Positions 1 through 7,265 of a stretch of DNA of 19,552 bases are shown one piece after another. Below the pieces are notes generated by a model. That model saw only the letters and a program-made list of their open reading frames with translations. It made no database searches and had not been told where the DNA came from. Where the stretch lies: positions 1 through 19,552 of the forward strand of contig CAZEBR010000030.1 of NCBI GenBank assembly GCA_964510375.1. Direction: 5' to 3'. Position 1 is the stretch's first letter, and each line of letters begins with the position of its first letter. The stretch comes from CAYLJV01 sp964510375. Lineage in GTDB: Archaea; Hadarchaeota; Hadarchaeia; Hadarchaeales; JAGGTB01. A program made the position numbers and the translations under genes.

Positions 1-289
1 CTCCTCCCGTCGCGATAATGTTTTTCTCTGGGTCTGCCTTTACGTCGTTCTCATGACGGAGTTTTTTGGCTACTGCCGCGCGAAGGCTCGGTAAACCAGA
101 GTCGTCCGTGTATCTGAAGCCTTTTGGATATCGCAAAATGTCGGCTGCGGCATCCATCGCCGCCTTTGGAGGGCCAAAGAAAGGAACGCCCTGTCCCAGC
201 GAGATGACGTCATCCGGAACATCGGACTCGGCGATAAGATGCTGGATCGCTGCCTCATGTATCTTAGAAGTCCTTCCAGTAACCGGCAT
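1..289 (-). CDS. Fold-type I (class I/II) aminotransferase, N-terminal part, cut by the window edge
   Basis: A PLP-dependent aminotransferase of the aspartate aminotransferase superfamily. Only the first 96 residues are inside the window; the frame stays open to base 1. The N-terminus MPVTGRTSKIHEAA leads into ISLGQGVPFFGPP (about residues 29-41), the substrate-contacting loop typical of this family, and then a RYPKGFRYTDDSGLPSLR segment (about 53-70) matching the conserved 'Y..G...LR.A.A' region. It ends in IIATGG, where the cofactor-binding domain begins. The ATG at 289 is preceded by an AT-rich stretch without a clear SD, so the transcript may be leaderless or short-leadered. The catalytic lysine lies outside the window, so substrate cannot be judged; aspartate/glutamate-type transamination is the default. 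It diverges from the liv operon. Confidence 0.85.
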   Translation of the reverse strand, partial: MPVTGRTSKIHEAAIQHLIAESDVPDDVISLGQGVPFFGPPKAAMDAAADILRYPKGFRYTDDSGLPSLRAAVAKKLRHENDVKADPEKNIIATGG

Positions 290-552
290 CGATTAATAAG
301 TCGGGTTTGAATTGTTAAATTTTTATTGGCTAAATTAAATGAATAATACTCGTACCACTCCATCTTGAAGTTATCTCTCGTTTCAATTTTTTATCTTCAA
401 AAACGACTGCAGAAAAATATGAAAATAATTAATTCTGAAAAATGAATATCCGATAAAATTTTTAGTTGTCAAAAGGAATTTGTAGAAGATAGATAATTTA
501 AGCCACGATATCGGGAGAGTAATGTGCAATGGTTAGTCCTGGAGGAACGTAA
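290..552. promoter_or_regulatory. Divergent intergenic region between the aminotransferase and the liv operon
   Basis: This AT-rich 263-bp gap must hold promoters in both directions. For livH, plausible TATA-like stretches are AAATTTTTAG near 457-466 and GATAATTTAAG near 490-500; I cannot choose between them. A strong SD (GGAGG, 541-545) precedes the livH ATG at 553. For the minus-strand aminotransferase, an AT-rich TTTAATTTAG-like stretch lies near 330-340. A 10-codon mini-ORF at 524-556 is described separately. I see no RNA gene here. Confidence 0.5.
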
Positions 553-556
553 ATGA
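524..556 (+). other. Possible 10-codon leader ORF overlapping livH
   Basis: A GTG at 524 opens a frame encoding MQWLVLEERK and stops at TGA 554-556, overlapping the livH ATG (553) by ATGA. An SD-like GGGAGAG lies at 512-518. Three of the ten residues are Leu or Val, suggestive next to a branched-chain amino-acid transporter. Translation of this peptide is pure inference; the GGAGG that serves livH lies inside it. Confidence 0.25.
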
Positions 557-1707
557 AGAAAAAGGAAGCAATTCCAATGAGCTCGGTATTAGTTCCAGCA
601 TTTTTATTAACTCCCGCCATTCTTTTGAGTATCGGGCTAGAAAAAAACACCTTTTTCTTGGCCCTTATTCCTGTTATTTTATCCTTGGCTGTTTTTCTCG
701 GTCTATCTCGAAAAGAAGGAGGGTTTGATCCCGCTCGGATTCTTCAGTACAAAAAATGGTTAGGTATATTGGCCATAATCATCCTGATATCCATTATTCT
801 ACTCGTTCTTCCAAAATCAATTATAAGATCGGTCTTAAATGAAATGGTTAACTACGGACCCCAATATATCACTAATGGAATCGTTATAGGGAGTATTCTT
901 TCTCTAGGAGCTATAGGGCTCACCACCGTTTACAAAATACTAGGATTTCCAAATTTCGCCCATGGCGATTTTTTGACTTTCGGAGCCTATATGGTCCTCT
1001 TATTAAACCCTTCATTCGATTTCTCTCTGATTTTATCGATAATCGGAGCAATAGGACTCGGGATTTTGCTTGTAACGACCATGGAAAAAATTCTCTGGAA
1101 ACCCTTACGGGAAAAAGGCGCTGGAAACATTACGATGTTGATAGCCTCGATCGGTTTAGCCCTCTTCCTGAGAAATCTCATACTTTTTATCTTCGGCGGT
1201 TCGACCAGAAATTACTTTTCGACTGTTTTTCAAGGACTCAATATCGCAGGTGTCACGATAACTATTCTGGATATAATGGTAGTGATAATATCGATCTTTC
1301 TGATGTTCCTAGTTTATTTCCTTCTGACGAGGACTAAAATGGGTAAGTCCATGAGGGCTCTTTCCGATAACAAAAATCTCGCCAAAGTTTCAGGAATAAA
1401 TGTCGATCGGGTTATTCTTTTTACATGGATAATTGGCATAAGCTTGGCAGTGATAGCCGGCTTCTCATATGGTCTCGTGACGAATGTCTCGCCCAATATG
1501 GGTTGGACTCTATTACTTCCTCTCTTTGCTGCTGTAATTCTTGGAGGGATCGGGAATCCCTACGGGGCAATGATAGGGGGACTGGTCGTTGGCATTTCCC
1601 AAGAATTTAGCCTCATTTTCATACCGCCCGAATATAAACCTGCAGTGAGCTTTGTGCTAATAATAATTCTGCTGTTGTGGAAACCAACTGGACTGATGGG
1701 GGACTAA
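553..1707 (+). CDS. livH: Branched-chain amino-acid ABC transporter permease, LivH type
   Basis: One of the two membrane subunits of a LIV-type (HAAT) amino-acid importer. The core, from about residue 100, carries the family pattern: YITNGIVIGSILSLGAIGLTT, then FPNFAHGDFLTFGAYMVLLL, a cytoplasmic MGKSMRALSDNKNLAKVSGIN loop that fits the EAA-like coupling site, and AAVILGGIGNPYGAMIGGLVVGI near the C-terminus. At 384 residues it is longer than usual LivH (about 290-310). The extra length is an N-terminal extension of about 90 residues with two or three predicted membrane helices. The start has GGAGG 8 nt upstream. It is the first gene of livHMGF; the stop is 2 nt before the livM ATG. The substrate could be leucine/isoleucine/valine, but the family also carries urea and other amides, so specificity is open. 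Confidence 0.92.
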   Translation: MKKKEAIPMSSVLVPAFLLTPAILLSIGLEKNTFFLALIPVILSLAVFLGLSRKEGGFDPARILQYKKWLGILAIIILISIILLVLPKSIIRSVLNEMVNYGPQYITNGIVIGSILSLGAIGLTTVYKILGFPNFAHGDFLTFGAYMVLLLNPSFDFSLILSIIGAIGLGILLVTTMEKILWKPLREKGAGNITMLIASIGLALFLRNLILFIFGGSTRNYFSTVFQGLNIAGVTITILDIMVVIISIFLMFLVYFLLTRTKMGKSMRALSDNKNLAKVSGINVDRVILFTWIIGISLAVIAGFSYGLVTNVSPNMGWTLLLPLFAAVILGGIGNPYGAMIGGLVVGISQEFSLIFIPPEYKPAVSFVLIIILLLWKPTGLMGD

Positions 1708-1709
1708 AA

Positions 1710-2606
1710 ATGTGGCTTTTCCAATTTATAGTATCCGTTTCTATTATTACTGGGATATTTTCAATATTTGCACTTGGACTCAATCTAAAATGGGGATATT
1801 CCGGCCTAATCGACATTGGACATGTGGCCTTTCTTTCTATAGGTGCTTATACAACCGTTATTCTGAATCTAAACGGATTCAATATACTTTTTTCAGTCTT
1901 GGCTGGAATAATTCTCTCAGGGTTGGCGGGGGCGGTCCTAGGATTTCCTGCCCTAAGACTGAGAGATGATTATCTCGCTATAGTTACCTTAAGTTTTGCT
2001 CAAATTTTAAACCTCATCATAAAAAACGAAGAGTGGCTCACCAATGGAACATCAGGCCTAACGGGCTATGTTAGACCTTTTGAGGGACTAGTGGCGTCCC
2101 TCAACTACGAATACGTATTATTAGGCCTAGTGATAATCCTGCTAGTCATAGTTTACTTCGTGCTAGAAAAATTGGTTAACTCTCCTTGGGGAAGGGTTTT
2201 GAAGTCAATTAGAGAGGATGAAATTGTAACATCCGCTATGGGTAAAAATGTATTGAGTTACAAAATCCAATCTCTAGCTTTGGGTTCAGCAATAGCAGGA
2301 CTCGCCGGTGCCCTCCTAGCATTTTATTACGGGTACATTAATCCACTCATTTTTGCTCCGATGCTGACATTTTATGCTTGGATAGCAGTCGTGCTTGGTG
2401 GTAGTGCGAATAACCTTGGTTCGATCCTTGGCACCATCATAATCTGGGGTTTTCTTCGAAACGGGACGAGGCTCATAACGGGGTATATACCATTAGGCTC
2501 AAAAGTAGCACCGTTAAGAATAATGTTTATTGGGATAATCCTCATGCTCTTAATGAGATTTAAACCCGAAGGAATCTTTGGGAACAAAGAGGAGTTATCT
2601 CTTTAG
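1710..2606 (+). CDS. livM: Branched-chain amino-acid ABC transporter permease, LivM type
   Basis: Second membrane subunit of the importer, 298 residues, nearly all hydrophobic. LivM signatures visible are ALGLNLKWGYSGLIDIGHVAF (about 22-42), FPALRLRDDYLAIVTLSFAQI (about 81-101), SPWGRVLKSIREDEIVTSAMGKN (the cytoplasmic coupling loop) and AWIAVVLGGSANNLGSILGT near the C-terminus. I chose the ATG at 1710, 2 nt after the livH stop with a GGGGG-type SD inside the end of livH. An upstream in-frame ATG at 1677 would add 11 non-membrane residues read from the end of livH and is unlikely. The tight spacing implies translation coupled to livH and a heterodimer with it. Confidence 0.92.
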   Translation: MWLFQFIVSVSIITGIFSIFALGLNLKWGYSGLIDIGHVAFLSIGAYTTVILNLNGFNILFSVLAGIILSGLAGAVLGFPALRLRDDYLAIVTLSFAQILNLIIKNEEWLTNGTSGLTGYVRPFEGLVASLNYEYVLLGLVIILLVIVYFVLEKLVNSPWGRVLKSIREDEIVTSAMGKNVLSYKIQSLALGSAIAGLAGALLAFYYGYINPLIFAPMLTFYAWIAVVLGGSANNLGSILGTIIIWGFLRNGTRLITGYIPLGSKVAPLRIMFIGIILMLLMRFKPEGIFGNKEELSL

Positions 2607-2619
2607 GAGGTTGCTATCG

Positions 2620-3381
2620 ATGGCAATATTGGAAATAAACGGCGCCAAAAAATACTTTGGGGGGGTAAAGGCTGTAGATGATATATCTCTGGAACTCAAA
2701 AGTAGCGAGATAGCAGGTTTGGTTGGATCGAACGGAGCAGGAAAGACTACCCTATTTAACCTAATTAGTGGTTTCCTTCCTCTGGATTCGGGAGAAATAA
2801 TCTTCAATGGAGAGAAAATTGACGACCTCTCTCCATACAAAATAATTCGTAAAGGAGTGGCTAGGACTTTCCAAATCACTAGAACCCTGTCGAGGATGTC
2901 CGTAATGGAAAATATGTTGCTTGGACCGAAAAATCAGACGGGCGAATCTTGGTGGAGGAGATTCCTCCAGGTTAAAGATGTTAGAGAAGAAGAGAAAAAT
3001 CATGAAGAAAAAGCCAAATCAATACTAGAATTCTTTGAACTTTCTGAAATGAGAGATGAATACGCTGGCGCTCTATCAGGAGGACAGAAAAAACTTCTCG
3101 AACTTGCAAGAGCTTTAATGACCGATCCAGATTTAATCCTACTAGACGAACCCTTCGCTGGAGTGAATCCCACTCTCGAGAACAAACTTATTGATTATTT
3201 ACAGGAGCTCCGGTCCGATGGACTAACATTTCTGTTAATAGAACACGATATGCCCTTAATCGACGAGCTATCCGATCATCTCTTCGTCATGAATGAAGGT
3301 AGGATTATAGCAAGAGGAAATTTAGATGACATCAAAGAGAACGAAAAAGTACAAAAAACTTACCTAGGGGAAGAAGTATGA
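2620..3381 (+). CDS. livG: Branched-chain amino-acid ABC transporter ATP-binding protein, LivG type
   Basis: One of two cytoplasmic ATPase subunits, 253 residues. The Walker A motif GSNGAGKTTL has its lysine at about residue 42. The LivG-type VARTFQITRTLSRMSVMENM stretch (Q-loop region) follows. The ABC signature is LSGGQKKLLELARAL, Walker B is LILLDEPFAGVNP and the switch histidine is in LLIEHDMPL. The ATG at 2620 has AGGAGG at 2605-2610, 9 nt upstream. An in-frame ATG at 2578, inside livM, would add residues that do not belong to the family. Its stop overlaps the livF start by ATGA, a coupling arrangement. Confidence 0.95.
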   Translation: MAILEINGAKKYFGGVKAVDDISLELKSSEIAGLVGSNGAGKTTLFNLISGFLPLDSGEIIFNGEKIDDLSPYKIIRKGVARTFQITRTLSRMSVMENMLLGPKNQTGESWWRRFLQVKDVREEEKNHEEKAKSILEFFELSEMRDEYAGALSGGQKKLLELARALMTDPDLILLDEPFAGVNPTLENKLIDYLQELRSDGLTFLLIEHDMPLIDELSDHLFVMNEGRIIARGNLDDIKENEKVQKTYLGEEV

Positions 3382-4079
3382 CACTCCTTCAGGCGGAAAA
3401 TATAGTGGCCGGATATACGGAAATAGATATCCTTCACGGGGTCTCGATTGAACTAAACGAAGGGGAAATTGTCTCAATAGTGGGTCCTAACGGAGCCGGT
3501 AAATCTACCCTGTTTAGAGTGATTTTCGGATTACTTCAACCTAGAAAAGGAAAGGTAAATTTCAAAGAAGAAGATGTTACTTCCCTCGAAACCTTTGAAA
3601 GAGTAAAATTAGGACTTGGATACGTTCCTCAGGAGGAAAATGTGTTTCCTTCACTTACCGTATTGGAAAATCTTGAAATGGGAGGATACGTGAAAGAGAA
3701 TATTCATGAAACAATCCCAAAAGTCTTCGATATTTTTCCCTCTATTGAAGGGAGGAAGGAGGAGAGAGCCAAAAATCTTTCCGGTGGAGAGAGACAAATG
3801 GTGGCGATAGGAAGGGCTCTGGTGCTTGATCCGGATGTTTTGCTCCTTGATGAACCCGGAGCGGCTTTGGCTCCTGATTTAAAAGACATGGTTTATGAAA
3901 AAATCAAAAGAATAAACGAAGCTGGAACCTCTCTTATGATAATCGAACAGAACGCAAAAAAAGCTTTAAAGAACTCCGACAGGGGTTACGTCCTAAAAAT
4001 GGGCAAGAACGAATACGAGGGAACGGGAAAAGAACTACTAGAAGACAAAGATATTTTGGAGTTTTACTTGGGAGGATAA
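3378..4079 (+). CDS. livF: Branched-chain amino-acid ABC transporter ATP-binding protein, LivF type
   Basis: Second ATPase subunit, 233 residues, the usual LivF length. It shows GPNGAGKSTLFRVIFGL (Walker A lysine near residue 42), LGYVPQEENVFPSLTVLENLEMG (the LivF-type Q-loop region), LSGGERQMVAIGRAL (signature), LLLDEPGAALAP (Walker B; LivF often has DEPSLGLAP here) and MIIEQNAKKAL, where Q follows the catalytic-loop E as in other LivF proteins. The start overlaps the livG stop by 4 nt, with AGGGGAAG upstream as SD. It is the last gene of the plus-strand operon; the solute-binding protein is convergent, 145 bp away. Confidence 0.95.
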   Translation: MTLLQAENIVAGYTEIDILHGVSIELNEGEIVSIVGPNGAGKSTLFRVIFGLLQPRKGKVNFKEEDVTSLETFERVKLGLGYVPQEENVFPSLTVLENLEMGGYVKENIHETIPKVFDIFPSIEGRKEERAKNLSGGERQMVAIGRALVLDPDVLLLDEPGAALAPDLKDMVYEKIKRINEAGTSLMIIEQNAKKALKNSDRGYVLKMGKNEYEGTGKELLEDKDILEFYLGG

Positions 4080-4224
4080 CGCCATTTTTCGGGCTCCTCA
4101 TTTAAGATTTCTGGAAAAATTTCCCTGAAAGTATAAAGCTCTGGAAACTTACGAAAGTATAACTTTCTAAATAAGAAGATAAAGGATAAAAAATAGGTAA
4201 GAAGAGATGGGCTAGGTTAGCTTC
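4080..4224. terminator. Convergent intergenic region with small palindromes
   Basis: This gap separates the 3' ends of livF and the minus-strand binding-protein gene. It holds a short palindrome GGAAAAATTTCC (4113-4124), a 10-nt direct repeat GAAAGTATAA (4127-4136 and 4153-4162), and a 6-bp hairpin GAAAGT-ATA-ACTTTC (4153-4167). These may contribute to termination in both directions; no strong run of T follows either hairpin, so the terminator call is tentative. Confidence 0.35.
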
Positions 4225-5493
4225 TTAAAGGGTTGCCTTTAACTTTTCACCATATGTTATGTTATTGTCGTCAAACTGCCATACACTGTAGTAACCAGCT
4301 TTTATGTCCCCCACGTTATCGAAGTTTAAATTGCTAGAAGCTCCTTGGTAATTTATCTCTTTTCCCTGTTCCAATAGATTAACAGCTTTCTCTAGATCCG
4401 ACACTTCCTCTCCAGGGGGATTAGACACTGAAGCCATATGTTTTCTAATCTCAGAGCCTTTGTACACACCAGCTTCCTGTGCGGCTAGCGCTGCCACCGC
4501 AACGGCATCATATGTGTAAGAAGTATAAATACCCGGAGCAGATCCGTATGCCTCTTCATACTTCTCCTTGAAAGACTGATAACCCGATCCGGAAGGAGAA
4601 GGAGTTAAACCCTTCATGCCATCAACTATATATTCCCCTTCGGAAGTCTTGCCAGCCAAATCGGCAAGCGCAGTAGCTTCAAGTCCTTCCGACAGTAGCC
4701 AGTCGCTATCTTCCATTACTCCCATCTCATATGCTTGTTGGATAATCGTTCCTCCGTTCTTGTGGTAGCAACATAATACGATTACGTCCGGATTATTTTT
4801 CGCAACCTCACTAATCGTTGATTCAAATGTTGTAGTTCCCTTGTTGAACGCCTTTTCAGCCAGTATTTCGCCGCCGCTTTCTTCAAATTCACGGACAAAG
4901 ACATCTTTGAATCCCTGGCCGTAGGCATTATTAACTACTAAAACGGATGCAGTTTCGTAGTTCTCTTCCGTTGCCAATCTCGACATGAGCGTAGCTTGGA
5001 GTTCATCGGAAAGACAGGTCCTATAGTAATATCCATTGTCGTCACAGTTAGAGAAGTATCTACTGGTGTTGGAGGGACCGATTTGAACCACTTGATTGGA
5101 AGAGGTTTTGCTAAGAATTGCTTTAGCAGAACCACTGCCAGCGGGGCCTACTATCACTTGAACATTATTGACATCAATCAGGGTAGAAACCACGTCCACC
5201 GATGCAGTGGGGGAGGTCTCAGTGTCCTTCAAAACCAAATTGACATTTTTACCTTCCAGTATCCCGCCAGCTTCGTTTATCTCCGTAGCCGCTATCTCGG
5301 CGCCATTAATCATCGGTTCTGAAATGAAAGAAAGGCCGCCCGTCTGAGGCATCATTAAACCCATGTTTACTTTTCCTTCACTGCCGGAACCGTCCGAAAA
5401 TACGAAATATGCACCCGCAATTGCTACCACTGCAACTAAGACTCCGATGACCACTAAAAGTGTTCTCCGGTCTGAATCGCCACTATCGTCCAC
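4225..5493 (-). CDS. livJ: LIV-type solute-binding protein, membrane-anchored
   Basis: Probable substrate-binding component of the adjacent importer (Peripla_BP_6 / type I periplasmic-binding fold), 422 residues. Family features include VNMGLMMPQTGGLSF at the start of the domain, INGAEIAATEINEAGGILEGK, VQVIVGPAGSGSAKAILS, and YTSYTYDAVAVAALAAQEAG towards the C-terminus. A YYYRTCLSDELQ segment has a second Cys just before it that could form a disulfide. The N-terminus is short and acidic with an Arg pair (SDRRTLLVV), followed by one hydrophobic helix (about 12-32). There is no lipobox cysteine, so it is probably retained by an uncleaved anchor. Translation starts at GTG (5493) behind a near-perfect SD, AGGAGGTGAT, 3 nt upstream. 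The ligand is inferred from context. Confidence 0.88.
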   Translation of the reverse strand: MDDSGDSDRRTLLVVIGVLVAVVAIAGAYFVFSDGSGSEGKVNMGLMMPQTGGLSFISEPMINGAEIAATEINEAGGILEGKNVNLVLKDTETSPTASVDVVSTLIDVNNVQVIVGPAGSGSAKAILSKTSSNQVVQIGPSNTSRYFSNCDDNGYYYRTCLSDELQATLMSRLATEENYETASVLVVNNAYGQGFKDVFVREFEESGGEILAEKAFNKGTTTFESTISEVAKNNPDVIVLCCYHKNGGTIIQQAYEMGVMEDSDWLLSEGLEATALADLAGKTSEGEYIVDGMKGLTPSPSGSGYQSFKEKYEEAYGSAPGIYTSYTYDAVAVAALAAQEAGVYKGSEIRKHMASVSNPPGEEVSDLEKAVNLLEQGKEINYQGASSNLNFDNVGDIKAGYYSVWQFDDNNITYGEKLKATL

Positions 5494-5562
5494 TAAATCA
5501 CCTCCTATGTAGTTTGATTTGTATACAGCCCTATGAGTTAGTGGAACTATTAATAAAAATGT
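5494..5562 (-). promoter_or_regulatory. Promoter and SD of the solute-binding-protein gene
   Basis: Reading the minus strand, a TATA-like TTTTTATTAATAG lies at about 5548-5560, which would put the transcription start near 5525. The leader then carries AGGAGGTGAT (5497-5506), complementary over its whole length to the usual 3' end of archaeal 16S rRNA, 3 nt before the GTG start. Confidence 0.55.
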
Positions 5563-5616
5563 TAATTAAGTCGGATCTTTTCGAATTAAAATTAAAACAT
5601 GAAAATCCACCGCAGA

Positions 5617-5684
5617 CTCACGAGTGAGCTGACCCGTCAGTAGCAGAGACGAATTCTCTGGGCCGTCTTGCACAAGCTTTGTGC
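5617..5684. other. Cluster of four consecutive short hairpins next to tRNA-Val
   Basis: Four perfect inverted repeats follow one another with little between them: CTCAC-GA-GTGAG (5617-5628), CTGAC-CC-GTCAG (5629-5640), CAGAGA-CGAAT-TCTCTG (5644-5660) and GCACAA-GCT-TTGTGC (5670-5684). The two with 2-nt spacers would fold in RNA as 4-bp stems with 4-nt loops. The block lies 3' of the minus-strand tRNA-Val and upstream of the solute-binding-protein gene. It could be a small structured RNA, a tRNA trailer or terminator region, or the hairpin end of a decayed mobile element. I recognise no box C/D or H/ACA motif. Confidence 0.4.
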
Positions 5685-5701
5685 TTCTAAAACGCCAAAT
5701 G

Positions 5702-5777
5702 TGGTGGGCCCGGAGGGATTTGAACCCTCGCCCTTCTCCTCGTGAAGGAGACGTCATAGCCACTAGACCACGGGCCC
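5702..5777 (-). tRNA. tRNA-Val, anticodon CAC
   Basis: A full cloverleaf can be folded on the minus strand. The acceptor GGGCCCG (5777-5771) pairs with CGGGCCC (5712-5706); the D arm is GUC...GAC with GG in the loop. The anticodon stem UCUCC/GGAGA encloses the loop UUCACGA, giving anticodon CAC. The variable loop is AGGGC, and the T arm GAGGG/CCCUC encloses UUCAAAU. A73 and CCA (5704-5702) are encoded. There is no intron. It would read GUG valine codons. Confidence 0.93.
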
Positions 5778-6008
5778 GGATTCATTACTAAATTATGAAA
5801 AACCTGATTCTTGATTAGGATTTTTTACTATTAATTTTTGCCTCAAATCCGATTCTTGAAGCGATGGTGAATCCTTTTTAGAGTCAATCTTGCATCGAGA
5901 ACGTGAATACCAATTATTAAGTTGATTTTCTCTCAAAATATATCATTTATAAACAAACGTAAACAGACCTGATTATAACTCCGTTATAATAAAAATGAGT
6001 CAGGGAAT
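5778..6008. promoter_or_regulatory. Divergent region: tRNA-Val upstream side and msrAB promoter with a dyad
   Basis: AT-rich gap with no ORF. For msrAB, a good TATA box TTTATAAA lies at about 5947-5954, placing the transcription start near 5975. A perfect inverted repeat, ATTATAAC-TCC-GTTATAAT (5972-5990), sits on that predicted start, which is where an archaeal repressor would block polymerase. The tRNA-Val promoter should lie just above 5777 on the minus strand; I cannot pick a single box in the AT-rich sequence. Confidence 0.5.
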
Positions 6009-7265
6009 ATGTTTTCGAACAAAATTGTTTTGGTTTCGGTAACATTGGGTCTGAGTTTAGGAATTCTCGGATTTACTTTAATCGGTGGAGAGACAAAACG
6101 GAGCGAGAGACTAGTCACCGGTAGCGTTCCTCCGCTGGATAGAAATACGCCGAAGGACACGGGTACCGCAACTTTTGCACTAGGTTGCTTCTGGAGTCCC
6201 GATGCGAAGTTCGGTGCCCTACCCGGAGTGATATCCAGCAGAGTTGGGTATAGCGGAGGTCTCAAGGAATATCCCACCTACCTTAATCTCGGAAGGCACG
6301 CCGAAACGGTCCAGATCGAGTTCGACCCGACGGAAATCACCTACGAAGGACTCCTCGACATTTTTTGGGAAAGTCACGACCCCAGTACTTCTCGAGTGAG
6401 CCAGTACCGATCGATGATCTTTGTCCACAGTGAAAGGCAGGAAAAAGTGGCTAGAGAGTCCAAATCCGAAGAGGAAGCTGGCCGAGGAGAAAATCTTGTG
6501 ACCGAGATAGCGAACTATAATAAATTCTATCCTGCCGAAAACTACCATCAAAAACATTTCCTCAGGCAGAACGAAAGGCTCATCAGAGCTTATAAATCGA
6601 TATATCCCGGGGCGGAGGAATTGACGGAGTCGACCGCTGTTGCCAGGGTAAACGGATACATGGCCGGCTATGGAACGTTAGATAACTTGGAAGATCTTGA
6701 AGGGCTAGGATTGACCAACACCGGTAAAAAAATACTGGTCGATATTTGGGAACGTAAGTCCGGTTCCAGTTGTAGTGCCTGTATCTCTTCGGGTTCCTCT
6801 GGCCCCGAAAATGGGGACAACTCGGGATATTCTAGCGATGAGCTCAAGGAAATCCTCACTCCTCTACAGTACCACGTTACCCAGGAGAACGGAACCGAGA
6901 GGGCGTTTAACAATAAGTATTGGGACCACCACGAGAACGGCATTTACGTGGACGTAGTATCCGGAGAACCGCTCTTTAGCTCCGAGGACAAGTTCAGGTC
7001 GGGAACTGGGTGGCCAAGCTTCACCAGACCCATAAATCCGAGTAACATCGTCGAGGTAGAAAAAGAGGGCCTTGGAGGGACAGTTACGGAAGTCAGAAGC
7101 AAGCACGCGAATTCTCATCTAGGCCACGTTTTCGAGGACGGGCCGGAACCGACTGGAAAGCGTTACTGTATAAACTCCGCCGCTCTAAGGTTCGTTCCCC
7201 TGGAAAATCTCGAGAGGGAAGGCTACGGTGAGTACCTCCATCTTTTCGGTGAAGACGGGACGTAG
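6009..7265 (+). CDS. msrAB: Exported or membrane-anchored methionine sulfoxide reductase, MsrA-MsrB fusion
   Basis: Repairs both epimers of methionine sulfoxide: MsrA reduces the S form, MsrB the R form. Residues 1-26 form an N-terminal hydrophobic helix with Lys5, so the enzyme probably acts outside the membrane or is anchored to it. The MsrA domain (about 53-220) has the catalytic GCFW motif, Cys60, and the YHQKHF region. A linker with SSCSACISS (Cys255, Cys258) leads to the MsrB domain (about 275-405). MsrB motifs are YVDVVSGEPLF, RSGTGWPSF, RSKHANSHLGHVF and RYCINSAALRF (catalytic Cys387). The zinc CxxC pairs of many MsrBs are absent, as in the PilB-type subgroup, and Thr333 replaces the usual recycling Cys. 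Only four cysteines exist in the protein. Likely transcribed from its own promoter. Confidence 0.93.
   Translation: MFSNKIVLVSVTLGLSLGILGFTLIGGETKRSERLVTGSVPPLDRNTPKDTGTATFALGCFWSPDAKFGALPGVISSRVGYSGGLKEYPTYLNLGRHAETVQIEFDPTEITYEGLLDIFWESHDPSTSRVSQYRSMIFVHSERQEKVARESKSEEEAGRGENLVTEIANYNKFYPAENYHQKHFLRQNERLIRAYKSIYPGAEELTESTAVARVNGYMAGYGTLDNLEDLEGLGLTNTGKKILVDIWERKSGSSCSACISSGSSGPENGDNSGYSSDELKEILTPLQYHVTQENGTERAFNNKYWDHHENGIYVDVVSGEPLFSSEDKFRSGTGWPSFTRPINPSNIVEVEKEGLGGTVTEVRSKHANSHLGHVFEDGPEPTGKRYCINSAALRFVPLENLEREGYGEYLHLFGEDGT

Noticed and set aside
1..289. LL-diaminopimelate aminotransferase (DapL) for the partial aminotransferase
   Set aside because: The visible SLGQGVPFFGPP segment is generic for AspB-type enzymes, the gene is about 12 kb from the lysine cluster, and the diagnostic regions lie outside the window.
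1677..1709. livM starting at the upstream ATG 1677
   Set aside because: The added residues come from the end of livH in another frame. The ATG at 1710 has correct spacing and gives the family N-terminus.
4113..4167. 10-nt direct repeat and palindromes as a mobile-element or CRISPR trace
   Set aside because: Only two short AT-rich copies, with no regular spacing or flanking genes. More likely terminator-related or chance.
5566..5763. 65-codon minus-strand frame through tRNA-Val and the hairpins
   Set aside because: It starts inside a tRNA, which explains its first half. I treat the hairpin part as structure rather than protein, though a relic coding origin cannot be fully excluded.
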